A stretch of DNA of 54,623 nucleotides from JALONO01 sp038209965 (GTDB taxonomy: Bacteria; Bacteroidota; Bacteroidia; Cytophagales; Thermoflexibacteraceae): the NCBI GenBank assembly GCA_038209965.1, contig JBBQXF010000014.1, forward strand, positions 1-54,623, in the 5' to 3' direction. Every line of letters starts with the position of its first letter. The stretch's first letter is position 1. Of the stretch, positions 41,339-49,426 are shown one piece after another. Both the position numbers and the translations under genes were made by a program. A model generated the notes under the pieces. That model made no database searches. It was not told where the DNA came from and saw nothing but the letters and a program-made list of their open reading frames with translations.

Positions 41339-43387
41339 CTACGAGCGCCAAAATCGCAGCATCACTACCTCGGCCAACAGGAAAAACAGCGCTGCCACCA
41401 ATAAATACCGCCAAAGTGGCAAGGCTATGTTCTTGGCACTGAACTCACTGGCAAACCGATCGGCAGCAGTACCCTCAAATACTTGGACGTTTTTGCGCCC
41501 CGCAAACAAGGCTTTTAGTTCAGCGGCCGAATAGGCCGCAAAACGCGACTCGCTCTTGTCGTAGTTGAACGCGACTTGGCCCATTGGCTGGTTGTCCCGG
41601 CGCCGGGCCAAGGTATAATTGCCCGCCACTAAGTTAGCCTTAGGGATTTCAATGACCAGTTGGTTGCCCGACAAGCGCTGGGGCGGGATCAGTTCCAGGT
41701 TAGCATTAGCGCTGTCCGCGTAGGTGAGTTTGAAAATATCATTGCGCCCATACGTTTCCCCCTCGTTCAACGGCAGGGTGATCACTGGCTCGCTGAACGA
41801 GAAGGCCAGCCGATCCGGGTTTTTGCGGCTTGAAATGGCTATTTTGTACATCACCGGGACAAAGAGCGCGTGCTTGGCAAAATTGGAATAAGCATCGCTC
41901 AAGGGGGACGCATTCAAATAAACTGTGCTGTTGAGCAGACCGAAGGTGGAAAGGAACGGCTGGTCGTTGCGGAAGTTGAGCAGGGAACTGCCCCCCGACC
42001 AACTAATGACCGGGACAGCTTCGGGCACGTTCATGTTGGGTGCTATCTTCTCAAACACGCCGTTGAAGAAAGGGTTGCGGCTATCGGGCGGGTTGAGGGC
42101 CAACCGACTGGGCGCTGCGGTTATTGGGTTGATCTTAATCCCCAACAAAGAGGTGTAGCCCTCCGGGTTGATCTGGGCCGGCGGAAAAACGACCAACGCC
42201 CCTCCCCTAGCCAAAAAATTGCGCAGAGCAACCATCAGGCCACTGTCCACTTCCCGCACCGACTGCAACACAACCACGTTGGCGGTGTTGAGCTTGTTGT
42301 AATCCACGGCAGCAATGCTGTATTTCTCCATTTTGAAGAAAGGTTCGTTGCCGTAAACACTGCTTATAAAGTTGTCATTATCACCTGAAATATGAACTAT
42401 CCGAATTTCCGGGGCGACGGAAATGGTGAAGAAGTAATCGTTGTCAAAAATGACCGGATAATCGTCCACATTGATCCGGCAAGGTTTTTGGCCTGGCGTG
42501 GAAACAGCAAAATTGAGTTGGAGTACTTCACTGGCTCCCGGTTCCAAGCTCACCGTGCTGCCCGAAACCTGCTTGCCATCAATAAACAGCTTGACGATCT
42601 TATCGGTGACTCCTTGCGAACCAAAATGGCTCACCTTTACGTGAAGGATGTTGTTTTCATTGATTTTGACAAAGGGATTGTCCAGCCAAACCGAATCAAT
42701 GTACAAATTGGAAACATCATTGGGCGCGAGCGGGATGAGGTAGAAATTGTTGGTGCTGTCCAGATCCAAGGTGGCCAGATCACCGGACGAATATTTTTGG
42801 AAATCAGAAATCCAGAACAAATGGTTGCGCTTTTCGCTGGTATTGGCCCCGAGCGTGCTCAGTTGGCGGCCATAAACGCTTTTAAAATCGCGCCCAGTGT
42901 TACTAAAATCCATTTTGGCCAGTAAATCCGCCGCTTTGCCCGCTTCGAAGAAAAAATTCTGATCGGCTTCAAAACTGTTGTTCAGCACGGCAAACTGGGC
43001 ATTTTTGGGGAATGCCTTGAGCGCTTGCCCGGCATAGTCCACCGCGGCATCAAACAGTTTCTTTCCATCCCGCTCGTTTTGCATACTGAACGAATTGTCC
43101 ACATACACACTGATATAATTACTGTTGGCCACACTATCAGCCAATTTGCTGGGCAGGAAAGGCTGGGCGAAAGCCATGCACAAGGCAATGATAAACAGAC
43201 ACCTGGCCGCCAGCACCAGCAGGTTTTTGAGCCGGTTTCGTGAGTTTGACACGGCCTTGACATCGCGCAAAAATTGGATGTTGGTGAAAAAAACCTTTTT
43301 AGGCCGCTGGAAATTAAACAAGTGAATGATAATGGGGACCGCGATCAAAGATGAACCCCACAAAAATGCTGGATAAATAAAATTCAT
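41339..43387 (-). CDS. BatA-domain membrane protein with vWA-like region
   Basis: 682 residues. The N-terminal aerotolerance-regulator (BatA) segment is clear: AFLWGSSLIAVPIIIHLFNF then RPKKVFFTNIQFLRDV, followed by a second span LLVLAARCLFIIALCMAFAQ. A von Willebrand A-like domain follows, with a metal-site motif DNSFSM at 97-102. A GATase-like/beta-sandwich middle (VVVLQSVREVDSGLMVALRN) leads to a last C-terminal span (PLWRYLLVAALFFLLAEVVM). Such proteins lie in the inner membrane of Bacteroidota with a periplasmic body; their job is not established. It is not part of a batABCDE operon here: its neighbours are hmgA and ahcY. Confidence 0.88.
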   Translation of the reverse strand: MNFIYPAFLWGSSLIAVPIIIHLFNFQRPKKVFFTNIQFLRDVKAVSNSRNRLKNLLVLAARCLFIIALCMAFAQPFLPSKLADSVANSNYISVYVDNSFSMQNERDGKKLFDAAVDYAGQALKAFPKNAQFAVLNNSFEADQNFFFEAGKAADLLAKMDFSNTGRDFKSVYGRQLSTLGANTSEKRNHLFWISDFQKYSSGDLATLDLDSTNNFYLIPLAPNDVSNLYIDSVWLDNPFVKINENNILHVKVSHFGSQGVTDKIVKLFIDGKQVSGSTVSLEPGASEVLQLNFAVSTPGQKPCRINVDDYPVIFDNDYFFTISVAPEIRIVHISGDNDNFISSVYGNEPFFKMEKYSIAAVDYNKLNTANVVVLQSVREVDSGLMVALRNFLARGGALVVFPPAQINPEGYTSLLGIKINPITAAPSRLALNPPDSRNPFFNGVFEKIAPNMNVPEAVPVISWSGGSSLLNFRNDQPFLSTFGLLNSTVYLNASPLSDAYSNFAKHALFVPVMYKIAISSRKNPDRLAFSFSEPVITLPLNEGETYGRNDIFKLTYADSANANLELIPPQRLSGNQLVIEIPKANLVAGNYTLARRRDNQPMGQVAFNYDKSESRFAAYSAAELKALFAGRKNVQVFEGTAADRFASEFSAKNIALPLWRYLLVAALFFLLAEVVMLRFWRS

Positions 43388-43545
43388 CAGTTCTTATATA
43401 AACTTAGCTTGCTAAGATAAAGGTTTTTTTAAGCTTCTGCAAGGTAAGTTTTTATTGACAAACATCAACGGGCCAGCACAAAATTGTACTTTAGAGAGAT
43501 TAAGCACTATTTTTAATTGATTGACCAACAATTTATTAGCTACTA

Positions 43546-43575
43546 TTGGGATCATCCAACTTTAGGTTAAATTTG
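43546..43575 (+). promoter_or_regulatory. Candidate promoter of ahcY
   Basis: TTGG at 43546-43549, 18 bases, then TAAATTTG at 43568-43575, an exact TAnnTTTG match. The start codon is 46 bases further on. This is the best-supported promoter of a housekeeping gene in the window. Confidence 0.6.
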
Positions 43576-43621
43576 CAATGTTTTTCAAGCATACCTGTTC
43601 CTTTTAAAAATTTACATCATA

Positions 43622-44935
43622 ATGGTAGAAACGAGCACTTACGTTCCGTTCAAAGTAAAAGACATCAAGCTTGCCGAATGGGGCAGGAAAGAAATGCGCT
43701 TGGCCGAGGCAGAAATGCCGGGTCTAATGACCCTGCGCAAGCAATATGGCGAAAGCAAGCCCCTCCAAGGTGCGCGGATCGCGGGCTGTTTGCACATGAC
43801 CATCCAAACTGCGGTCTTGATCGAGACTTTGGTGGTTTTGGGCGCAGAGGTTACTTGGTCTTCTTGCAACATTTTCTCTACTCAAGATCACGCGGCTTCG
43901 GCAGTTGCCGCTGCTGGGGTATCGGTATATGCTTGGAAGGGCCTGACCGAAGAAGAATTTGATTGGTGTATTGAACAAACTTTGTTCTTTGGCGAAGATC
44001 GCAAGCCGTTGAACATGATTTTGGATGATGGCGGCGACTTGACCAACATGGTGCTTGACCGCTACCCTGAACTGATTGCGGGCATTGGTGGGATTTCTGA
44101 GGAAACCACCACGGGTGTTCACCGCTTGTATGAGCGCGTGAAGAACGGTAAATTGCCACTCCCCGCAATCAACATCAATGACTCGGTGACCAAGTCCAAG
44201 TTTGACAACAAATACGGTTGTAAAGAATCTTGTGTAGATGCCATTCGCCGGGCCACCGATGTTATGATGGCCGGTAAAGTGGCTGTCGTGGCCGGTTACG
44301 GTGACGTGGGCAAAGGCTCGGCAGCTTCGCTCAGCGGGGCTGGTGCGCGGGTAATCATCACTGAAATTGACCCGATCTGCGCACTACAAGCAGCGATGGA
44401 CGGCTACGCAGTGCGCAAAATGAGCAATGCCATTAAGGAAGCCGATATTGTGGTGACTGCCACCGGCAACTTGGGCATATTGAAGGAAGAGCATTTCCGG
44501 GCGGCCAAGGATAAAGTAATTATTTGCAATATTGGCCACTTTGATACTGAAATTGACATGGCTTGGTTGAACAAGAACTATGGCCACGCCAAGACCGAGG
44601 TTAAACCCCAAGTGGACATCTATGACGTTGATGGTAAAGATATTATTGTCTTGGCCGAAGGTCGTTTGGTAAATTTGGGCTGTGCCACCGGCCACCCATC
44701 TTTTGTGATGTCCAACTCATTCACCAACCAAGTCTTGGCCCAGCTTGAGCTCTGGATCAACGGCAAGAACTACGAGAACAAAGTCTATATGTTGCCCAAG
44801 CATTTGGATGAACTGGTGGCCAAACTCCACTTGGAAAAAATTGGGGTGGAACTGGAAGAACTCCGCGAAGAGCAGGCCGAATACATTGGCGTGCCCCAAG
44901 CTGGCCCTTACAAGCCTGATTACTACCGCTATTAA
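43622..44935 (+). CDS. ahcY: S-adenosylhomocysteinase
   Basis: 437 residues, a full-length match to the family. It starts with YVPFKVKDIKLAEWGRKEM and has the substrate-site stretch CSSTQDHAA-like NIFSTQDHAASAVAAAGV, NMILDDGGDLTNMVLDRYPE, GISEETTTGVHRLYERV, ININDSVTKSKFDNKYGCKE, the NAD-binding AGYGDVGKGSA (G225-G232), ICNIGHFDTEIDMAWL and the C-terminal KPDYYRY. It hydrolyses S-adenosylhomocysteine to adenosine and homocysteine, removing the product of methyltransferases such as those encoded at 21850 and 27509. It is cytoplasmic, a homotetramer in the family. No methionine-cycle genes are adjacent. It has its own promoter and terminator. Confidence 0.98.
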   Translation: MVETSTYVPFKVKDIKLAEWGRKEMRLAEAEMPGLMTLRKQYGESKPLQGARIAGCLHMTIQTAVLIETLVVLGAEVTWSSCNIFSTQDHAASAVAAAGVSVYAWKGLTEEEFDWCIEQTLFFGEDRKPLNMILDDGGDLTNMVLDRYPELIAGIGGISEETTTGVHRLYERVKNGKLPLPAININDSVTKSKFDNKYGCKESCVDAIRRATDVMMAGKVAVVAGYGDVGKGSAASLSGAGARVIITEIDPICALQAAMDGYAVRKMSNAIKEADIVVTATGNLGILKEEHFRAAKDKVIICNIGHFDTEIDMAWLNKNYGHAKTEVKPQVDIYDVDGKDIIVLAEGRLVNLGCATGHPSFVMSNSFTNQVLAQLELWINGKNYENKVYMLPKHLDELVAKLHLEKIGVELEELREEQAEYIGVPQAGPYKPDYYRY

Positions 44936-44969
44936 TCGGCTTTTTGTTCCTGATTTTTGTATTGCATTG

Positions 44970-45004
44970 CCAAAGCCCGACTGTAAAGCCGGGCTTTGGT
45001 GTTT
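44970..45004 (+). terminator. Rho-independent terminator of ahcY
   Basis: A 10-bp stem CCAAAGCCCG (44970-44979) / CGGGCTTTGG (44990-44999) with a 10-base loop, followed by TGTTTT, 34 bases after the stop codon. Confidence 0.82.
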
Positions 45005-45046
45005 TAGGACTGATCGGTATTTCAACACTTAGATTTACTTCCCCCA

Positions 45047-46249
45047 ATGAAAACTTGGTTTACTTTTCTACTCATTCTAGGTACTGTTTGGGGCTGCCAG
45101 ACTGGCAAGCCCGGCCCAACAACTGCCCAAGCGGCGGACGATCTGGGCGGCCCAACTTGGGTGCCCGATCCTACCCGCATGGATCCGCGCTACCCAGATA
45201 TGCAGGAATGGGCCAAAGCAGGGGTGCGCGGGGGCATTCCGGCGCGTTCGGCCACTCCCGTACGCAAGCGGCTGGCCCCGGGTGTCGATTTGCAAGCGGC
45301 CATTGATGAGGTGGCCAAAGCTGGCGGAGGAGTTATCTGGCTGGCCCCCGGCGATTACCCCATCCACCAAACCCTGCGGTTGCGGAGCCGGGTAGTGCTG
45401 CGCGGGGCCGACAAAGCCCAGACCAGACTGATGATCAAAATGAAAGCAGGTTTTTTCAAATTGACCAAACTGCCCCAAACGGTGGCCATCTCGGCCGATA
45501 GTGTGCAGCAGACAGGCTTGGAAGACCTCACCATTCGGTATGCTGCCGTGGACTTTGAGCCGTATGACAAAACTGATTTCTCGGCTGAATGGGACAAACG
45601 GGTGTTTCATGAAGACGAAACCCGCGATACCACCACTTTTGTCCACTCGCTCTCTATTGCCAACTCCACCGACAGTTGGGTGGATAATTGTAACTTTCTT
45701 TGGGCGGGAGCACATCCAGTAGGCATCAGGAATTGCCACCACATCACCATGCGCCGCAATTTTGTGGATCGGGCCTACGTCAAAAAAGATGGGATGCACG
45801 GTGGTTACTATGGCTGTTTCGCCTCCACACATTGCTTGTTTTATCAGGAAACCATTCGCCGGATCCGGCATTTTGCCCTGATGTTGCCCGGCTGCAAATA
45901 CAATGTCGTTTATCGCTGCGATTTTGAAACAGATGTCAATTTTCATGACCAAGATGATGGCCATAACTTAGTGGAGCAAACCCGCGTTCATACCCCGGTT
46001 TGGCACAGTTGGAACGCCGTGGCCTATGGTGCCAAGGGCCAACACCAGCCTCCCGGCCCCAGTAACATCCTGTTCAACAACGATGTAAATGCCAAGGGTA
46101 CGCCCAATGCCTACAACCGGAGCAAGGCGGTCAATCAGCCAGGCGCAGTTTTCATGTTGGCCACGAGTTTTGAAGAGCCCACCGTCAGTTTGCGTGCCGA
46201 CTTGCCCGCGCCCAAGTTTGGTACTTTTTATGCGGTGCGCCAAAAATAA
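45047..46249 (+). CDS. Right-handed beta-helix (pectate-lyase-like) lipoprotein
   Basis: 400 residues with a lipoprotein signal (LGTVWGCQTG, Cys17). After a Pro/Asp-rich stretch the pectate-lyase superfamily opening appears: GVDLQAAIDEVAKAGGGVIW, APGDYPIHQTLRLRSRVVLR and GADKAQTRL. Parallel beta-helix turns follow (SLSIANSTDSWVDNCNF, GIRNCHHITMRRNFVDRAYV, HFALMLPGCKYNVVYRCDFE, NFHDQDDGHNLVEQTRVHTP). Such proteins bind or cleave polysaccharides at the cell surface; no catalytic residues can be assigned with confidence. It is 111 bases after ahcY but separated by a terminator, so it is an independent unit. Confidence 0.84.
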   Translation: MKTWFTFLLILGTVWGCQTGKPGPTTAQAADDLGGPTWVPDPTRMDPRYPDMQEWAKAGVRGGIPARSATPVRKRLAPGVDLQAAIDEVAKAGGGVIWLAPGDYPIHQTLRLRSRVVLRGADKAQTRLMIKMKAGFFKLTKLPQTVAISADSVQQTGLEDLTIRYAAVDFEPYDKTDFSAEWDKRVFHEDETRDTTTFVHSLSIANSTDSWVDNCNFLWAGAHPVGIRNCHHITMRRNFVDRAYVKKDGMHGGYYGCFASTHCLFYQETIRRIRHFALMLPGCKYNVVYRCDFETDVNFHDQDDGHNLVEQTRVHTPVWHSWNAVAYGAKGQHQPPGPSNILFNNDVNAKGTPNAYNRSKAVNQPGAVFMLATSFEEPTVSLRADLPAPKFGTFYAVRQK

Positions 46250-46288
46250 TTGAGGGCCTACCGATACAAGGCCAACCACTGATCAACC

Positions 46289-46322
46289 AAAGCCCCCAAG
46301 CTGTGAATAGCTTGGGGGCTTT
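46289..46322. terminator. Bidirectional terminator between beta-helix and bcp genes
   Basis: A perfect 14-bp stem AAAGCCCCCAAGCT (46289-46302) / AGCTTGGGGGCTTT (46309-46322) with a 6-base loop, between convergent genes. Confidence 0.88.
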
Positions 46323-46352
46323 GATCGGGCTATTATTTTGTCTGGGGCTTAA

Positions 46353-46802
46353 CTATTTGACAATCTGCGCCGTGTGGTTTTTGGTATCCACTTTTTCAAT
46401 CACTTCTTGGATCAGCCCGGCTTCATCGACGATAAAAGTGACGCGGGCGGTTCCCATGTACTTGCGGCCGTACATAGACTTCTCTACCCATGTACCATAA
46501 CTTTCGTGGATTGCCTTGTCAATGTCGGCAATCAATGGGAAAGGCAGGCTGTACTTTTCCCTGAACTTCAAGTGCTGCTTCTCATTGTTACTACTGATGC
46601 CCACCACCGCGTAGCCCTTGGCCATTAGCAGCTCATAATTATCGCGCAAGTTGCAGGCTTCGGCAGTACAACCGGGCGTATCGTCTTTGGGGTAAAAATA
46701 GAGTACCAATTTTTTGCCCTTGAAGTCGGCGAGCTGGATAGTTTCGCCTGCATGGTTTTTGCCCACAAAATCGGGGGCCTGGTCACCGGGTTTCAATAAC
46801 AT
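46353..46802 (-). CDS. bcp: Thioredoxin-dependent thiol peroxidase (Bcp/PrxQ)
   Basis: 149 residues, usual for the family. MLLKPGDQAPDFVGKNHAGE is followed by LVLYFYPKDDTPGCTAEACN with the peroxidatic Cys45 and the resolving Cys50 (helix-alpha2 type), then GYAVVGISSNNEKQHLKFRE and SLPFPLIADIDKAIHESYG, with RVTFIVDEAGLIQEVI near the end. It reduces hydrogen peroxide and organic hydroperoxides using thioredoxin, in the cytoplasm. It is a single gene; the DoxX gene 232 bases upstream runs in the same direction but does not look co-transcribed. Confidence 0.96.
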   Translation of the reverse strand: MLLKPGDQAPDFVGKNHAGETIQLADFKGKKLVLYFYPKDDTPGCTAEACNLRDNYELLMAKGYAVVGISSNNEKQHLKFREKYSLPFPLIADIDKAIHESYGTWVEKSMYGRKYMGTARVTFIVDEAGLIQEVIEKVDTKNHTAQIVK

Positions 46803-47034
46803 GAGTAAGGATGTTTATACTGGGACGATATGAATTTGAGCAGTGGTTTGATTTTCCATCGCTTGTCTAACTGCGATCATCTGACCACGCCCGATTTTGG
46901 TTGTTTTGTGCGTCCACAAAGAACGGCAAAGTAGTAACTTTTTGTGCCCGGGCTTGTTTAGAGCCACTGATATACTTTGGGTTGGAAAGGACAACCACCT
47001 TGGCCTGATCCGCAAAGCTCGGCGAGCAAAAGAC

Positions 47035-47478
47035 CTATTTTTTCCCAAAAATCAACCCATCTAGGCTCCAGATTCCCGATCCGGTGAAAAGATAGAGCAC
47101 GCCAAAGAGTAAAAACATGAAAGGGTGCTGTTCTTCGTACCAAAATCTTCCTTGGCCAAAAAAGAACGTAATGTAAGTGAAGGTACCAATGCAGATCAAC
47201 GCCCCAAGCCGGATAAAAAGCCCCAGAAAGATCGATAAGCCCGCAATCAGTTCCGCCAACTTGCCCGCATATACCATCAAGTGGCCATACGATCCTTTGA
47301 AATTGTCCCAATTGGCATAACTGTCCATCAACTTTGCCTGAAAAACCTCTTGCCCGTGGTAGATCAGCAATAATCCAACAATCATCCTGACAATTGCTGC
47401 TCCTTGGCTTGGCCAAATTGGATTGGGGCTCAATAAAAAGGCCATTGATATTGGTGTTTTTTTGGTGAATCTAACCAA
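47035..47478 (-). CDS. DoxX-family membrane protein
   Basis: 147 residues; a start at 47445 (Met12) is an alternative that would give a more typical N-terminus. Four hydrophobic spans are visible: IVRMIVGLLLIYHGQEVF, LAELIAGLSIFLGLFIRLGALI, CIGTFTYITFFFG and MFLLFGVLYLFTGSGIWSLD. The pattern LRMIVGLLLIYHG...AELIAGL.L.LGL..R.GAL is that of the DoxX/SURF4 group, whose bacterial members have roles in redox stress or are uncharacterised. Inner membrane by inference. Confidence 0.87.
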   Translation of the reverse strand: MVRFTKKTPISMAFLLSPNPIWPSQGAAIVRMIVGLLLIYHGQEVFQAKLMDSYANWDNFKGSYGHLMVYAGKLAELIAGLSIFLGLFIRLGALICIGTFTYITFFFGQGRFWYEEQHPFMFLLFGVLYLFTGSGIWSLDGLIFGKK

Positions 47479-47570
47479 TGTTGCACATTAGAATACTCTG
47501 ATTTTCCGAATTTTACCGTTTTCTAGGTGGAGCAAAGCAGAAACCTGAAAGGGGAAATCCCAAAGGGCAT

Positions 47571-47607
47571 AAAAAAGACATTCCAGACCGAAACAGCTTG
47601 GAATGTC
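47571..47607 (-). terminator. Terminator of the L,D-transpeptidase gene
   Basis: On the minus strand a 9-bp stem (plus-strand arms GACATTCCA 47577-47585 and TGGAATGTC 47599-47607, 13-base loop) is followed by six T residues (plus-strand A tract 47571-47576). It lies about 145 bases beyond the leftward gene ending at 47753. Confidence 0.75.
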
Positions 47608-47752
47608 CCACACTTAGTTTAGCATAAAGATTAATTATCTGTTGCAAAGATTGTTAGTTTCTGTGACAACGCAAATAAGGCCACGGAAATTTACTTACGT
47701 GAGGTTTGAGACACACTGGGTCAATAGATCGGATAAAACCAGCGAACTAAGT

Positions 47753-48502
47753 TTAATTGAACAAATATTGCCCCCGTTTGTCCACTTGGATTTGGGGCAG
47801 TTGCTGATGGGTATTGAAATAATCGTGGCCAATTTTGAGGTTTTCCCAAAATGCCAACCGGATCGGATCTGGCCCAGTGGCCAATAAATCGGTCCAGTCG
47901 GGCCCGCTCATGCAGCTGGGAAAAATATGAACCGGAATGCTCCTCTGTCCGGCATGGCAGGCCTCGACGCAAAGCGTGTAGAGTTCCTTGATGCCCTCAT
48001 CCGTCAATGGAATACACCCGATGGTAACGCAATCACCGTGGATGTAAATATCATCACCTGGATCGCGAGCAGTAGCCAATAAGCTATCTGAGTGGTTGGG
48101 ATAATTGATCCCCAATGACAAATAAAAATTACTGTTGGGATTAAAATGATTGACTTGGTAAAACCCTTCGGGGATTTGCCGATCCCCTTGTGCCCGCTTG
48201 GGCCCCAATTCGCCCGAAAAAGCACAAAACGGATAAGTCTTGATCCGTTGAAAAACCGCTTGGCGGCCCAGCGGCTTGGCCCACACTTCGAGTACCCGAT
48301 CCTTTTTATAGGCCCGCAGGAAAACCTCGACGCGATCCAATGACAAGTTCTTGGTGGCCAAGAGTTCGGCAAGTCCGGCCCGCTTTTCAGTGAAAGCTAC
48401 CGCCACCCGCGCATGACGCAATTGTTGCGCTTTAAACGTGGTCGATTGGGCCGACAATATGGCCCAAAAGAGGAGCAGACAACCAATGGCTTTTAAGGGC
48501 AT
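47753..48502 (-). CDS. Secreted YkuD-type L,D-transpeptidase
   Basis: 249 residues with a signal peptide (MPLKAIGCLLLFWAILSAQS). The YkuD catalytic segment is DIYIHGDCVTIGCIPLTDEG, with catalytic Cys163 and His155; the usual SxGC is TIGC here. Upstream, LEVWAKPLGRQAVFQRIKTY and RQIPEGFYQVNHFNPNS are the substrate-side strands (P-G-E-F-Y-turn). These enzymes cross-link peptidoglycan or attach proteins to it in the periplasm. The gene runs alone, just past the end of the SusCD 2 operon and separated from it by a terminator. Confidence 0.9.
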   Translation of the reverse strand: MPLKAIGCLLLFWAILSAQSTTFKAQQLRHARVAVAFTEKRAGLAELLATKNLSLDRVEVFLRAYKKDRVLEVWAKPLGRQAVFQRIKTYPFCAFSGELGPKRAQGDRQIPEGFYQVNHFNPNSNFYLSLGINYPNHSDSLLATARDPGDDIYIHGDCVTIGCIPLTDEGIKELYTLCVEACHAGQRSIPVHIFPSCMSGPDWTDLLATGPDPIRLAFWENLKIGHDYFNTHQQLPQIQVDKRGQYLFN

Positions 48503-48610
48503 GTAAACCGGCAGAATGGAAAGTGGAAAGTTACAACTAAATGCACAAAAGCCAAGCAGAGGAAGTAACCCATTTCGCTATCTATCACTGGCAAAAGCGG
48601 CTTGTGCCAA

Positions 48611-48652
48611 CAAAAAAACAACTCCGCAGTAGCTGAAGCTTCTGCGGAGTTG
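48611..48652 (-). terminator. Terminator of the SusCD 2 operon
   Basis: On the minus strand an 11-bp stem (plus-strand arms CAACTCCGCAG 48619-48629 and CTGCGGAGTTG 48642-48652, extended inward by AGCT/AGCT) is followed by seven T residues (plus-strand A tract 48612-48618). It lies about 50 bases beyond the last gene of the operon. Confidence 0.85.
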
Positions 48653-48700
48653 CCAACTGATTGGTTTAACGAATAAATCAAGCTAAAGTAGGTACCCAAA

Positions 48701-49381
48701 TTAGCGCTTGGCGAAGCTGGCCGTGAACACGACTGGCCGCCCGGCCCACACGTCATTGCGGCTTTGGTTGGCGGGTGTAATGCCGACTTGGGGCAGATTC
48801 CCCAAATTGCCGGGGCTACTGAACGAAAGCACCAATTGATTGTCCGTAATGCTGCGGATGCTGGGCGAATAGTTGGTGTAGGTCGTGGGAGTGTAAACGG
48901 GTGCATTATTGGCCCCAAGGCTGACCGTGCCGTGAAACACGAAATCATAGTTCCACCGGACCACCTGCCCCCGCACAAAGGTGGGCCGACCCAAGCGCAG
49001 CAAGGTGGCCGACCCCGCTTCATCGTTGTTGCTGGTTACCCAAAAATTGCCTTGCTGGCGCAGGCCCCGATTCACCATCCAGAAACTGTCCAGCGCGGCT
49101 CCCCGGGCGGCAAATACCAACGTGTCAGTGAATGGCATGATGGGAGTGGGCCGACCTGTCACCAGCAAAGGGGCGGTATTGGGCGTAAGGATCACCGTGG
49201 TGTCGCGCAGGTTGGGAGCAATCCCCACTTGATACTTTATACTGAGCGATACGGGTATCCAAGTGCCGCGCAAGCGATCACGGGTGGCGGTATCTTGGTT
49301 GGCAGTGGGCAGATCTGGGGTTTCACAGGCCCAAAAAATACCAAGTAAGCCACTGATAAGCAATAAGTTGAATATTTTCAT
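48701..49381 (-). CDS. Lipoprotein of unknown function, third gene of the SusCD 2 operon
   Basis: 226 residues with a lipoprotein signal (ISGLLGIFWAC, Cys19). The mature part is beta-rich (GTWIPVSLSIKYQVGIAPNL, DTTVILTPNTAPLLVTGRPT, VVRWNYDFVFHGTVSLGAN, QLVLSFSSPGNLGN), and the length would fit a lipocalin-like or SusE-like surface binding protein, but no family motif is certain. It starts 45 bases after SusD 2 in the same direction, and a strong terminator follows, so it belongs to the uptake operon and probably binds the same substrate at the surface. That role is inference from position. Confidence 0.75.
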   Translation of the reverse strand: MKIFNLLLISGLLGIFWACETPDLPTANQDTATRDRLRGTWIPVSLSIKYQVGIAPNLRDTTVILTPNTAPLLVTGRPTPIMPFTDTLVFAARGAALDSFWMVNRGLRQQGNFWVTSNNDEAGSATLLRLGRPTFVRGQVVRWNYDFVFHGTVSLGANNAPVYTPTTYTNYSPSIRSITDNQLVLSFSSPGNLGNLPQVGITPANQSRNDVWAGRPVVFTASFAKR

Positions 49382-49426
49382 TTTACAATTTCGTGTTTAT
49401 CGTTGAACTAAAAATGAGAGGGCGGG

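Noticed and set aside
46815..47048. 77-codon leftward frame between bcp and the DoxX gene
   Set aside because: Basic, patternless translation; it also overlaps the DoxX gene's end.
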